Positions 27,801-43,700 are shown, counted from the first letter of the stretch. The stretch is 64,000 nucleotides of DNA from Ridgeia piscesae (GCA_025642075.2 JAODUO010000423.1:192501-256500); one strand, 5' to 3'. Notes: generated by a model from the letters alone, not told the origin. Program-made: numbers and translations.

Positions 27801-30800
27801 TTCCCCTTCAACTGGTTTAAGATTGCGGATGTGGTCTGTCATTGAGTACCTGCTTCTGAATACACTGTACAAGTTGCTCTCGTGGCTGGTTTTCATTGAG
27901 TGTTTTCTCCCTTTTCATTGCTTATTTCATGATTTATAGATGCTTGATAACAGACGCATCAATCTGTAGGTCTTGATATCTTTCTTATTTCTCTTCTTGA
28001 AGATTATCATCATCTTTGCATTCTTCAATGCTGTGCATATTCATCTTTCTGATAAGCATTTCGTGTATAGCTTAGCCAGCTAGTGTCTTTGAGATGGTTG
28101 ATATCTTCTTGTGCTTTGAATGTTTCAAGTTTATGTGGTCCCTGTCTGATGATGTCTTTTATCTCTGCTTCCACCCACCGCCGCCCATCATCTTATCTCA
28201 GGGGCCTTTTTCAGGTGTGTGTAAATTACCGTGCTCTGTTCATTGTTGTACAAGTCATACAGCTTGGAGTAAAATTCCTCTACTTCTTCTATGATCTTAT
28301 CTTGATCTTGGATTTCTCTACCCTGCTTGTCTAGAAGTCAAATCAGTCTGTCTTGACCTTTACAGGTATAGCAACTGACGAATATGGATGGCACCATTAA
28401 AAATTACTTAAGTGGATATACAATATTTCATTGTACAGTCATATGTGTGTAAGTAACTTTTATTTCACAACGCAACATGTACAAGAACAAAACGAAAGTA
28501 TATATAAAATTGTCAGCGTGTTGCACTGCATGGATGTCACTTGGCTAAAAGCCATCTTCCAGTGACACCACACTCACACATACACCCTACGTGTGTTACT
28601 GTACACGTGTATGTTTGTGTGTACACATGTGTATGTGTCTGACACTACGTGTATATTTACAACATGTGTGTGCACCTGACTCGAGGGACAAGATAGTCCA
28701 CCTCCTTACAGAGAGATAACTCAGCAATTTGAGCACAACAACACTTCACTCCAGTAGTCACTTGGCTGTCTGTAGCCATCACACTCGCAATAAACAAACC
28801 CGTCCTCCCCACACATGAATAACAGCACAGACCAACTTCTCGTTTTGCTGCGCATTTCTTCACAAAGCGAACTGTCAGATTATCTGGCGTGACTCTTCAT
28901 GTGAAATTCCTTATGACTTGTAAATAATGGGAGTTTCCTGCAGTTGGTTCACCAGCTGTCTGCCCACCAGGTGGCCGCATACAAATAGTATCAAACCTCG
29001 GTAAACCAATGTTACCTGGAAGACAGGGCTAGTTTATTACAATACACCAGGGACCATGGAAACTTCCCCTGTCAACTCTCTATCTTTTCTCTCTCTGCAA
29101 ATCTCAGTTTCCTTCATCCAGATGCCCTCTGCCAAACTTTAACCTACACTATGCCAATTTTTGTATTTCTACTTTACCCTGTGTCAAAGAATTGGTAGAT
29201 GCCAACTGTGTCCGTTTTCAAATAATGATTTCTATGTCTCTCACGTGCCATCATACTATCAATTTCACTTTACAGACTGCCAAATAATCATTTCTACTAG
29301 CAATTTGCCAATGACTATTGTTTATTTTAACACTACCGTCAGCAAACCCGCACAATTTCATCAATGCGTAAGTTGACACACCGAAGAAATTTCCCCAATA
29401 ACAAAGCTAATTTCGATATAGCTTTCCGCAATGACTAAGCTGGTTTTATAACATGCCTAATCAATGAGAACACCCATTCCTGCACAGATCGCCTTGATAA
29501 TGTGGCCACTCAGTACCCACTTCCTCATTGAAACAATCAAGTCACATGCATTGATAAGCGTTCACCTGATTGAAGAAAACATACCATACCACTGAGATAA
29601 TACGTGAAACATTAAATTAGTACTTCCGGGCAGTAAAATATAACAAACACAGCACTATCCAGAATTTAAAAAAAACTAGATTAAATAATCATAATATTTA
29701 TTATAACATCTTTACAAGGTGGGTTTTAAAGCCGTGTGTCAAACTAGACACCGGTGGTCGTGCTGCCACACAGATTAACTTTGATTTGAGCTTACATTTT
29801 ATTTCATGTTTAACTTTTAGACTCATTATGTTATTATAGAGCCCTGATGTCTGCTCGCGTCCCTAAACTCTCTACCCAAATCACACCACACAACTACAAC
29901 AGGGGAGATATTGGAGATTGGGCCACTAACTTTTATTAAATACTCTGTTATATTACTTACTATTCGTTCTAGCCAGAAAGATGACAGAAGTGTGGATATT
30001 TCGTAATTACTAAATTACTCAAATTTGCATAGGTAATAAGAGTATGCTGCAAGTGGCTATTGTTGGTTGTTGACAACAACAGTTGCCCCAGCCAGAGGCT
30101 CCTGGGGCTGATGAGAATAGACACTGGCAGTGACATAACATTGAGTCACTTGCCTGGGCAGGGATTTGACTGCCCCAATTACTGCTCTAATTATAGCTAC
30201 CACAACCATTTAACCATTGCTAATTGTCTCAAGTAGAGCTAGACAGTTGGTGGTCAGTGTGACTGACCACTGGCCTTCAATGACATAATAGTGGGCTGGA
30301 GGGCATGCACAGATAATGAACCACCTGTAATTGAGGTCGTTATGACATCAGTCAACCTGCTCTTACTGCTGTAGGCTTTCAGTTTTATCTTCAGGCCTGT
30401 TGACTTTATGGGAACTGATTGAGCAGTTCACTGCATGAGCAGAACTGAGTACACCAGTCTCTGGATTTGGATGAATCCTGTATTACAGTTTGTCTTTGGA
30501 ATGAGAGATTAACAAAAGATCCCATACTTGAGGTAGAGGTGTTGTGTGTCCCATACATCATACATCTACACTCGTGTCAAGAAAGCAAGGCCAACTGACA
30601 AGTTGCGATTATCATGAGACCATTTCAACCGTTCTCTACAGAGAGAGCTGAAGTGAACATTGTCATTGATTTGTGACAGCCAGACTGTCACCGTGGCAGG
30701 TGTCTACAGTGACAGACTGGACAGGTCAGTGCCCACCTGCAGTAGACTGTTCCATGTGACAGTGATGTTTCCACTGAGGGCTAAGTCAACAACCCAGTGC

Positions 30801-33800
30801 ATTCTTTCAAGGCTTCCCATCAGGCTCTACCAGTCCACCAAGCATTCGAGGCACTTCATCCTATTCATAAACAGTTGAGGACCCTATTTTAAGCAACAAT
30901 AACAATAACCCCACATTCAGTGTGTTTTATCAGCTCTCAAGAGCTTTATCAGCCCCCAAGAGGCAGGAGGAGACAGATGGCTTAATCTCCCCCTCTCTGT
31001 CAAAGAACACTCTCACCGGCATACAGTCAGGAATGTGAAATTGCCCAAGTTTCAATGGCCCATTTAAAAATGCTGTACTTGGGTGCCTTAAACTCTGGTC
31101 TTCATGGCTGCGTTTGACACACTACCACCAAACGAAAGGTACTGTGGACCAGCTAACCACAAATTTGACGTGGGTGTGTGACAAGGTATAAAGTTCGGGA
31201 ACAGCACTAGACAGATATGACATCATGTAGATGGGTGATATATTAGTGTTGTGTATGTATCACAACACAGAGACAGGAATTGTGTCATTTATTGTCACCC
31301 CCCACGCAGACACACATACCAGGACACAAGGGGGTGGTGACATTTCTGTACTGGTCCAAGAGATGTGTCTACTGCTCAGAGCTGTCACCACTGTCATGCA
31401 AGTTCTATGCTACATCAATCAGATGTCACCAGGAGTCATGACTGTACATGAGACCTCTCCTAGTGACAGATGTCACCAGGATTCATGACTGTACATGAGA
31501 CCTCTCCTAGTGACTTATGTCACCAGGAGTCATGACTGTACATGAGACCTCTCCTAGTGACAGATGTCACCAGGATTCATGACTGTACATGAGACCTCTC
31601 CTAGTGACAGATGTCACCAGGATTCATGACTGTACATGAGACCTCTCCTAGTGACAGATGTCACCAGGATTCATGACTGTACATGAGACCTCTCCTAGTG
31701 ACTGGTGTCACCAGGATTCATGACTGTACATGAGACCTCTCCTAGTGACTGGTGTCACCAGGATTCATGACTGTACATGAGACCTCTCCTAGTGACTGGT
31801 GTCACCAGGATTCATGACTGTACATGAGACCTCTCCTAGTGACAGATGTCACCAGGAGTCATGACTGTACATGAGACCTCTCCTAGTGACTGGTGTCACC
31901 AGGATTCATGACTGTACATGAGACCTCTCCTAGTGACAGATGTCACCAGGAGTCATGACTGTACATGAGACCTCTCCTAGTGACAGATGTCACCAGGAGT
32001 CATGACTGTACATGAGACCTCTCCTAGTGACTGTTGTCACCAGGAGTCATGACTGTACATGAGACCTCTCCTAGTGACAGATGTCACCAGGAGTCATGAC
32101 TGTACATGAGACCTCTCCTAGTGACAGATGTCACCAGGATTCATGACTGTACATGAGACCTCTCCTAGTGACTGGTGTCACCAGGATTCATGACTGTACA
32201 TGAGACCTCTCCTAGTGACAGATGTCACCAGGAGTCATGACTGTACATGAGACCTCTCCTAGTGACTGGTGTCACCAGGATTCATGACTGTACATGAGAC
32301 CTCTCCTAGTGACAGATGTCACCAGGAGTCATGACTGTACATGAGACCTCTCCTAGTGACAGATGTCACCAGGAGTCATGACTGTACATGAGACCTCTCC
32401 TAGTGACTGTTGTCACCAGGAGTCATGACTGTACATGAGACCTCTCCTAGTGACAGATGTCACCAGGATTCATGACTGTACATGAGACCTCTCCTAGTGA
32501 CAGATGTCACCAGGATTCATGACTGTACATGAGACCTCTCCTAGTGACTGGTGTCACCAGGATTCATGACTGTACATGAGACCTCTCCTAGTGACAGATG
32601 TCACCAGGAGTCATGACTGTACATGAGACCTCTCCTAGTGACTGGTGTCACCAGGAGTCATGACTGTACATGAGACCTCTCCTAGTGACTGTTGTCACCA
32701 GGAGTCATGACTGTACATGAGACCTCTCCTAGTGACTGTTGTCACCAGGAGTCATGACTGTACATGAGACCTCTCCTAGTGACTGTTGTCACCAGGAGTC
32801 ATGACTGTACATGAGACCTCTCCTAGTGACTGGTGTCACCAGGAGTCATGACTGTACATGAGACCTCTCCTAGTGACTGTTGTCACCAGGAGTCATGACT
32901 GTACATGAGACCTCTCCTAGTGACTGTTGTCACCAGGAGTCATGACTGTACATGAGACCTCTCCTAGTGACTGGTGTCACCAGGAGTCATGACTGTACAT
33001 GAGACCTCTCCTAGTGACAGATGTCACCAGGAGTCATGACTGTACATGAGACCTCTCCTAGTGACTGGTGTCACCAGGAGTCATGACTGTACATGAGACC
33101 TCTCCTAGTGACTGTTCTTACCTACCGTCCCATCCTACAAATTATGCCCTGTAATATCCCAGGCAGGGGTGGTGGGGTGAATTAAATTACAAGTTTTATC
33201 ACTGCAGCATTTGGGCAAAACATTTAGCAGGTTCTCTCAATTGAGAGTTTGATGATCTAATCACCAGCCAACTCCTGCAAATTAACATTATTTAGTTCCA
33301 CAGCAGATCGCCACGAGACAAAAATTTCTAAATTTATATTCACATTTAAATTAGCTAGGCCCCTATATTCTGTCACCTCAAAAATATCCACATTCCACCA
33401 ATACTGCATACTTGGCCACTGACCCATGTCCAGTGTCACAGACACTGACCACATAACAACCCCCCTCCACTGCCTCCAGGTGTATATCAGTCACATTCAC
33501 AGAGCACACACACAAACGATTTCGAGAATATGTTCTCATTTGCGTCTGCCAAGGAATTCTGCATGTACATATAAACATTTATGACCAACAGCCTTTCTGA
33601 GAGCTCTGCCAGGTCACCTGATCAAGCCAGTACCCTCCTTCAGCGTCTGCCATCCGTTATCACCCCAGATAATAATGTTTACTGCACCCCTGAGACGCCA
33701 TGTGTTTACTCCGCCAGCATGCAAGGAGGCCACCATCAACATTACCCAGATATATAAAAACGCTTGGAAAAATCCTTGAGTCTACATAATGAGTCTATAA

Positions 33801-35451
33801 ACCTTGTACTACACATTCCACTCGCTGTTTATATATGTTTCATTGGGTCATCACAGCGGTAGTGGCAGAATCGGGATCCACTTATGACCCTTAAACACGC
33901 CAAGGGCATTAACAATGGAGTGGTCTAGAGGAGCAACAAAGTGCTTATGAAACATCGGCCGCTCTTACACAAATACCTGGCACGGACATTGCGACCAAAG
34001 TATAAACATGCACATAATAAACTCAGTACTCAACATGGCACATTCTTATGCCAACAGGTATCACTCAACCTTCATTTGGAAGTGTGTCTGAACCAAGCAA
34101 CCAGCACAAATTGGTTAATAGGTGCAATAATTATTATTGCCACACAAGGTAGGAAACTTAAAAATGTGTACTCTACCTACAGCAATGGTAGCACTAATCT
34201 TAATTATATCTCACTGATCACTGGAACTATGTTAGCCGAATAGCTCATATTCAAATGTAACATTACTCGGTGCACCGCTTGGCACTGTTGTAAGAGATAA
34301 TAATACTATGGTATATGACACAGCAACAATAGTCAAATTCCAAACTTCACAGAGGTGGTTGATTGACCAACATGATTCTGCAGGTATTACTTGAGGAAAG
34401 CAAGTACTAGGAGTGGCCAGCATAGCATGGCTTCTAGTAAGTACTGTACAAATCAACATGATCATTTCTTCTCTGCAAACTGACCAGTTATATGGCCTTA
34501 CAGATCTGGGTTCAGTTAGACATTTTTCTACCATTTGGCTGAGTGGTTTCCCATCAAAATTTTCAATGAGTGTTCCACATAAATTCAGTGGCAAAATGGC
34601 TAAAAAATTATGTTTTAGCCATTGGCGAAATCAGTAAATGGCTAAAACATAACTTGAAGCCTTGAAGCCCATGCCATTGTTGGGTGCCTTTAAGCGATTG
34701 GCAAAGTGGCTAAAGCCTAGTGTAAACCAAGCAGACCATGTCATTGTTGGCTGTGATAACATTCCAAACATGTTATCCAACAGCCTACTGTTGCACCCAG
34801 GGGATGGAGTTGGACCAGGGACATGAAGGAGGAATGACTCAGGATCAGCTGGGACTGAAATGGGAGAGAGAAAACAGTCAGGATCACACGGGGTTGGAAG
34901 TCGACCGTGAAAATAGCAGGATCAGCTGGGATTGGAATGAGAGAAGGAAATGAACTGTGATCAGCTGGGAACAGAAGGAGACAGGGAAATATTTAGGATA
35001 CGAGGGATGTCTGTAGTCGGATGAAGGCTGTCTTGAAGCAGATGGAGAAGCTTTGAGTTGTCGAGAGTGACATTTCAATGGGAAAATGGACTTTGAAACT
35101 TTTGACAATCTGATCTCCAGGCTGATATTTTGGCAACCTTTGCGGGTAGGAATGCCCTGTCGTGCCTACCCTCCCCTTCATGCAAAGACGTCAGTCAGCT
35201 AAGATGTCTTCACTGATGCAAGACATAACAGAATGGGGGGACATAATAACAGGGTAGTTGTTACTTCCATTCCATATAAGGATATACAAAGATAATAATG
35301 GCTTCACATCTAATGGCTTCACATCTACATAACTTCCACGTAAGACCAGGCAGACTCAACAAGTAAAGCTCTAGAAATTGCTTTGTTTCTGACAATCCAA
35401 TAGAAATTGTCAGATGAAAACTGGTGTGACAAAATTTAATTCATGTATGAA

Positions 35452-35518
<67 letters not shown>

Positions 35519-37649
35519 TGCAGCAAATGTTGCCAGATGTCTGCTTTAAATAGCACCGTGAAAAATGGGTTAATGTTCAACAATGAAATTCTAGGAATAG
35601 CACAACCCAGACAAACTTTTCAGGTGCTGAGTTGATTAGTGCCTGTCTGACTTTAGAAAAAAAGAGAATGCACTAGACCCTGAGGCAACAGCAAAATGTT
35701 AATCTGGAACACACAACCTGGAAACTACAACCTGCCACAGGGCGTGGCCCTCCACACAACAGGGTAGGGTTACCACAAGGGGAGAAAGGTAATCCATGTG
35801 GGGTCACACAACTGTCAGCATCCCAAATGAGATGTCTGAATAATGACCCTCAAACAAAAGGGTTTCGGATTTTGCAACTAGGTTTGTATTACGAGTTCCC
35901 ACAGGGTTTGAGGTCGCCAGGAAGTCTGGAATATGTTATAATTATTAATTCTTCACAGTAGTATTTGTGATATTTTTGGAATGCACGTTTTAGTTAGATT
36001 GCAAATACATGGTAATCCTTACTGCTACAATTCTTGCTATGAAACAAACCACAACAAACAGCCTTTTTTATCATACGATGAACAATTTATTTATTAAAAA
36101 TATGCAAATTATATTTTTATTTGGTAAAAAAAGGATTTTTTTGTAAACCACTATTACAAATACCAGTCAATGCCAACTACTAATGCTCCAGTGAATGCAT
36201 TTGCGTAATAATTATTACATCTAATAACTGCACACTGTTCTGGAGCATGTGTGCAACTTCTGTAATCTGTCGTCCCTGTACTCAGTCCCACTTCCCCAAC
36301 AGCCAACCATCACAGCGGCCACTCCATGCCATACCACAGATACTTACCAGTCTGTCCAGAACTATCAACATAAATCAACCTAGTTTTATGGCAGGGACAG
36401 CCTGACCAGTCCAGCCCATAAACCAATAAACCAGTCCCCAGGACACCAGTGGGTCCAATATCCCACATACCAGACATAACCCTACCTCCCAGGGCTCAGC
36501 GTCAGACCAACACAACCCTAAACCCTCCCCTCCAGAGGGCTCATGCTCACACACAGTGAGTGACCCCTGACCTCTGTGGGAAACACCTGAGCAGGTAACG
36601 CAACCACTGGGCATTCTCTGGCCTTCTGACTGTCCACTATTTGTAGGCCATTCTTAGATGTGGCTGAGAATCTGTCAGTCAGGAATGCAGGCACCAACAC
36701 ATTGTGTGGGCCTTCCACATATTTTGTAATCTTTCATCTACAACTTGTCACATAACTCACAGTTGACTAATAAATACTAAAATAATAATGTGTTATTCTC
36801 ATTTCTCAATGTACTATATCATTTTAGTTTCCATATTAGTTTTGACTGTTATGCAATGTCAAAGTGCAAGTGGCTGTGTTCAATGAGGCATGACATGTAA
36901 CCATCATGAATGATGACTACGCCACTGTACTTGGGAGAATTCTGAAATATGAATGGCCCAATTTACAACTACTTACAACATTCATACAATTTCATATAAT
37001 ACTAACTGCTGTACCACAAATTCCACAACTCTTAGCAACTGCTCAAGCAGTGCATTTAATGAAGTTTAATATGCCATAAAATTAGATTACCATCTCACAT
37101 GGTGGGAAAATGTTACATTCAATGTATGCATATAACTCAAGCTCACCAGACGTGTGCTGATGAACGAGTGATAATTATGTAGTTATTAAGTATTCCCTAC
37201 TTCCACTGATGACAGCCACCCAGGCCCATGTCCCGGGGCTGTCACTGTAGATGTACACGCTACAGACATGCTTTCGACAAAAAGAAAATTGTGTCGATAT
37301 AAAACAATACTGAATAATACGAGTTCCGCAGCCACGCCTGCAACTGTCACGCAATGTAGCAAATGTCACCTGGAGTCCTTCCCTTTGTGTATGACAGGTG
37401 ACAGCCACTAAGGAACTGTCATGTGCCCTGTGTCTACTCGAGAGACATTCAACTGGTAGTGTCATGGTTGGGTGCAGTGACAATGTAAGCTGTATGATTG
37501 ATTGTTGTCGCCTTCATACTCGGATGTGAGCTGGCAATGTAACAGGCCCCCACCCATGGACCCCCTGTGTGACAGGAAACTGTCGCCACTGTCTGGAGAC
37601 TGTGTACAACAGAAAGTCACGCCTAAAAAATCTGATTCTCATAATGCTG

Positions 37650-37697
<48 letters not shown>

Positions 37698-37724
37698 GCA
37701 TTATGAGAATCAAATTATATATAT

Positions 37725-37762
<38 letters not shown>

Positions 37763-40700
37763 CATATATATATGTGTTATTAATATGATTATTACAGACA
37801 TAATTTATAAGTTACTAAAATGTGTGAACTTAGGGGTCATTCATAACTGTCAACACTTTCTGAATCTTACAAAGAGTACGCTTTTTTGACCCAATCCCCC
37901 TCCCTAAGAGCAGTTCTTAGAGTATACTAAATGCTGATTGTTGGGACTAATACAAGTACAGGTGTATTAACAATAGTGAGTAGGCCACAACAATTTGCTA
38001 CGCATATATGGAAACCTCCAACCTCTCCCCCAGAACACAGTTTGTACATTTCAGAAACTTTTGGCAATTACCCTAAGGTATGAATGACCTATTATATATT
38101 TCGGGAGTTCACATTCAAAGGTACTACACCATAAAAGCTGATAAATTATGTTCTATATAATCTTAAATATACAGTTAAATTAACAAAGTATGATTAAATA
38201 AAACAAACAATGTTATTACTAAATAAGTACACTGCATATTTGTACTTCATAGTATTCTCATTTAAAATTGGGGTATTGGTTGAAATTGAAGTAGGTTTAA
38301 ACTAGATCCGGTTTCTGCCTAGCTTACCCATCCCTCAGAGATAGGGTGGCGGGTGTGATGACAATGCACTCATTGTTAAATCAGACAATGACTATGCTGT
38401 ATACACATGACAAGTTTATTTACACAGTACGTTTTGTTTATGTGGATGCCTGTCAAATGTCAAAATTCACCAACTGTCAAACGCAATACACTGAGTGTTT
38501 ACCGCAGTGTGACAGCAATGTTAGCAGGCCAATATACAAGTTATGAGTGTGTGGCCTAGTTACAACCAGATACCCAGAATGTATTCACAAAGGAAGAAAT
38601 AGCCAAAACTTTTAGAAAACATCATGATCTACTCCCTGTGTAAATTTGAGGAATTTACAAATTGCAAACAAATTTACACGTCTCAAAAGGATGGGTTGCA
38701 CACAGATTTATATCTATGGTTGCACACAACTTTCGAAATGCTGAACTCTCGATAACCTACAGGTACTTGGACCTTGATCGCGTATTGTTCTGCTTCGGAT
38801 AACAATCTAGCTAATCTTGTTATTTATATCTTTTTTGGACAACAGAAAAGCATCTCAACAATTATCATTAGCAACGAGCACACACCAACATGCCCCAAAC
38901 ACAACTCGGAAACGACAACAAACAACACCCTGTAGGATACGATCAATTAGACGTCCCTAACCAAATATTACCACAGCTCTGTGTAGCAGCTCACTAATGC
39001 AGCCTGGCATGGACCTGTTGTTGTGGCTTGGACACTGGTCAAACTTGTCAATATTGAACCTCTCATTTGACTAAGTGGTCAGTGTGGAGAGGCCAAATCA
39101 CTGAAGCTATTTGTGGTGACACTTGAGAAGGGCGACACAGGGCTGGGGGGCAAACAGCCTGCTTGTGTATGATTGAGTGTACTCTACTTGAGATACGGTG
39201 TACATACAGCACGAACTGTTGGCCAACAAGAACATATCAGTAGAGAGAGAGCGAGCAAGGCTCCACTGCCTCATTCTCGCGATATTTACAGCTCAACACA
39301 ATGGCATAATGCACCTCTAACCTACATACCACACTTCAAGGTGACAACAAGCTTGTAATATGTACGGCACGCTCACATGCGTGCGCTCACATGCACCGTC
39401 TGTACACATTCACTTCATGCATAAACCACTGCATGTAAATTTAACACATCCATCATCAATGAACCAAGAATCGAACTTATCAAAACAATGGTGCTGCAGA
39501 AACGTCAACAAAACGAACATGCACTGATGCAAGTGATAATTATTTTCATGTGAAGTTTTCGAAGCCAGCTTTAGTCTCGCACGGTTCTTGAAGATGACAA
39601 ATGGTCCGACCGACCAGTCAGCAAATTCCTCTGATAAATTTATATGAAACAGGTTTAGACGATTTGAATCTATAAACTTCCGGTCAGTAATTTGGAACAT
39701 ACGACAGACACTGTCCCCATAACGCCATCAAGATGATCACAAGTAGATGACCCACGTCCATACACACACACCTGAGAACCCTTTATCTCCCAGATCTAGC
39801 CTCAATATCCACCACCAGTTCAAATTTCCTGGTGTGTTTTTATTGCACACTGATACTGCTTGTTACTGAGCTCTCACTCCTCAGTGTCCAGTTTGCAGTG
39901 GTCAGTCACATCTCACCTACATCCTGCCACTGACCACACCTGCCCTTGTAAACTGACCTCACCTGGCAGCCGGGCTGAATTAGTGGGTGACTGGTCAGTA
40001 CAGCTACACTGACCAGTCTCCTTGCCTCAGTTGCCTGTTGGCCTTGTAATGCTTTCACTCACTGAGCAGTGTGCACTGATACCATAAACATCTGACATTA
40101 ATCTTCTACCTAGATATACCAATGTGGGGTAATTCCCGTCTCTCAGATTGGGGCAATTTATATATCTCTAAATGTGGAGCAATTTCGCAGTGAGAAAAAT
40201 AATCCTTTCTAACTTTCATGGATGAATTTGTACCACTCAACTTAGGACAATTTGTACCTTCTACCGATATATTTCATTGTGGGAAAATTTCTACTTTATA
40301 TTTTGCACACAATGTGGTAATTCTGCTCTACAAAGTGGCATCATTTTTACCAGGACATCCTGCCTCAGTGGTCTAACAAACTGCTTCACCTGTTGAACAG
40401 TCACCAGATCTTGCGGATGCTCAAATGACACCTACCACACTGAACCCTGACCTGCTACACCCAGACACTGGTGCTCCCAACCCACTACCCCAGAACCCAC
40501 ACTGATCCCTAGAACCCACAGCAAACAGGTGGATGGTGTCGGTGAGTGAGAGTAGATGTGGAAATCAAGGTATTTTCCCGTGGGCAGATCTAACTGTTTG
40601 GTAGTGCTGCTAAAACAAAAAAGCTCTTTGGGTTCATTCACACAATGCTGCAGTAGTTTACCCTGCCCCAGTTGCTCTGGCTCAGGGAGGCAGGGTGAGG

Positions 40701-43700
40701 TGACTCAGTGTGTACCCATCTGTCACACTGTCCCCAACCAGTCTATGAGGACGCTGTTTGCTGTAGTCACAATAGGGTTTGTGTAACCACAAGGCAAATG
40801 TTGTAGCAGTCTCCATCAAGTTCACACGGGTGATGGGTGGCTGTTTAAAATCACCTCCTCAATTACCTCAGTGGTATTGTCAACCAGGTTTGTTGATGTT
40901 CCAACGATGTCGTCTTAGTATTATGATCAGTCGGTTTACATGGTAAAAGAGTTTACCAAAGTTGTAAATGTACATAACAGGTGGTGTGTGACTAACTGCC
41001 ACTTATATCCGATGGCCCGCATACACATACACCCATAGATGACAATGTGCAGGCCACTGTTTTCATCCCATCTATTTGCAGTGGGGTGGGTACATTATTT
41101 TATTTTACAGAAATCTAATATTACAATAATTTCCTGTGTTGATTTAGAGTGAAACAAGGACACCACTATGTTGACACAACCATGATGTGACTCTTCAATG
41201 AAGGCGATGTAACTCTTCAATGAAGGCAGATAGAAACAGAAGTGTTTCCTGTTGGGTCTGACCAAGTGACACACCCTGGGGTTGAGTGGGGGGACATGTA
41301 AATCATACATTCACCCCTGCACATGACATGCATACACAGACAAACTATCAGAGCCTAGGGAGATGTCAGGTGTTACAGGTACGCTGGCAGGTACGCCTGT
41401 CTGCGGGAGATGTTTGCGTAGGGACTGACCACAGCTTCAACTTGGGTTCATCCCATCTGGCGCTCAACATGACATCTGGACAACAAACCGGGGCCTACAG
41501 CGGACACATTCCGTAGACCCAAATAGCACAAGAACGCCAGGAATAGCTACTTCTCCATATCGTCTCCGTCTGACATATGGCTGAGGGCTTCAGCGACAGA
41601 GTGACAGGAAAACCACAAGGTCTATTTCTAGAGGAGCTTTACCTGGTCGTCTTGCATAAGACTGTGGTAGGCGAGACAGCTGTCAGTACAGGTACTTCAG
41701 GTAGACAGCTGCCTAGTGAGGCAGTTGTGTACAGGTACAGCTACTTAAGGCTGCTTGACCACAACTACCTGAGCTAGCTACCCATAGCTACTTCTTAATT
41801 TGAAGCCATTTATTTCTAGAGATGCTTCTGAATGTCTAATTTAAATATATATGTACATGTGCATCGGTGAATGGGGCGGCAGTCCCAGATGTCATGGCAT
41901 TCAGACTGCTAATGTGTTAGCACCGGTTTATTACACAGCCACTAATACTGTAAGGTCGAAAAAGATGTTCCCGTCAGTGAATGAAAGTAGAAGATGTACA
42001 AAACCAGAAAAAGTAGCGATGGCTTCTACACTTCAGACTGACAGCAGAAGAAGATGAATATTATAATGATTAGACCCAGTTCGTTCTGGATATTCCAGCT
42101 GAGGTAGATCCAAAATAAGGACAGTCCGTAATCCATTCCAGGACTTGTGTTTCACTTCAAGCCCCGGCTCTGGTTACTGCGAGACAAGGAATATGCAGTA
42201 AACACATCTGATTGCCAGATTTTGTTCTCGCAAAACTCGATGCCTGTAGCACGGTGCGTTCTGGCAGCTGCCAACCAGGTATGTACAATACAGGTGAAAC
42301 AAAACATGCACTGGGACGCGTATCACCTGCGTGAACCTGCTCCCTGAGTACTTTGCAATGCGCATCCACAATGCAGTGGAACACAACTCACCTAAGGCTC
42401 TGGGGAGTCAACTAGAGTTAACGAGACAAAGATCTCCACACCATTGGACAGATCCACACACACAGGGCCACATACTCGGGCCCTACTCACAGGCTGGACT
42501 ATATCCACTCGGCTAGTGAGGGAGTGCATAAAGGTGTAGTGTACAGGTGTGTGAACACCTGGCAACACCTGGCCATACACACCGACTGTAGACAGGTAGT
42601 GAGGCCACACCAGGCCATACAGCTTGTATACACTACTGTAGACACACCAGGCCATACATACTGTAGACCTGGTGTGGCCTCACTACCTACAGTCTGTATG
42701 TATGGCCACACCAAGCCATACAGACTGCAGACAGAGTAGTGTGGCCATTCAAATCTATTAAAGCGACTCTGTCGAGAACTTAAGACTTTGATACAGGCTC
42801 CTGTTCACCATGCAACACTTCACAAGGCATCTATGTACAAATACTTGTAATAGAGAAGTTCCCCAGTTGTTCTTTGTTGTACTCTTGTGATCAGACAGTA
42901 TGCTGCCAAGTACACAAGTCTTATATGCTGTGTGAGTGAGAGGGGCACTGGACCAGGGAATCATCGGGTGATACATCACTCACTCCGCTGGGGGCCCACA
43001 AATAATGGCACACTTCACTTTCAATCCTCCATGGATAGAACACAATGATCAGAAAGTTATTTACTTGATGTCATAATATGCTATGCCTTCTGGCTTAGTT
43101 ATAAGAAGCTATTTATGAGGTCTTTTTGCTCATGCAGGAGTGCTTTCCTGGAGAGAAAAAACATAACCGAAATTACAAAAATAATGTGTGGCTCCGATAA
43201 GTCTGGGATCAGACTGACAGCATGGCCTGGCTGCCAGAACTGGCCAATCATTGGGCACGACAGCTGAGACTTCGTCCAACACCAAGGGGAAGGGTGAATA
43301 AGCTGGCTCATGTCTACCGGGGTAAAACACAGGCTTGCTCAACACTGTCAAACTGGTGACTGACTCAGACTGAGTTGCGTGCTCTGAATGCCTTGACCAC
43401 ATCTGGTTTCCAATGTACAATCCAGTGTATATTATTGGAACATTTAGACATTCACATAAATGCTAGTTCATGACCCTACCCTATGGATCACTTTAGTACT
43501 TACATATTTTTGAGAGCCTTAAGATAATATTACCAAGATACACAATCACTTACCACACCGCGACCATTATGACACAATCCTAATTACCAGATTTAGAAAA
43601 TGGAATTGTGGAGTGTTGCTGTGTGGTTGATGGTGGCATTGACTCAACAGGATCTGGTATATTAAATCACTAGACACTTGTCAATGACTGTCATGTTACA

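Noticed and set aside
31421..33112. CRISPR-like regular array
   Set aside because: Units are contiguous 47-bp copies with no unique spacers, and the window is animal nuclear DNA.
34232..34594. A 120-codon minus-strand open frame
   Set aside because: No motif or family resemblance and no plausible splice partner in frame; length alone is not evidence in 29 kb of intron.
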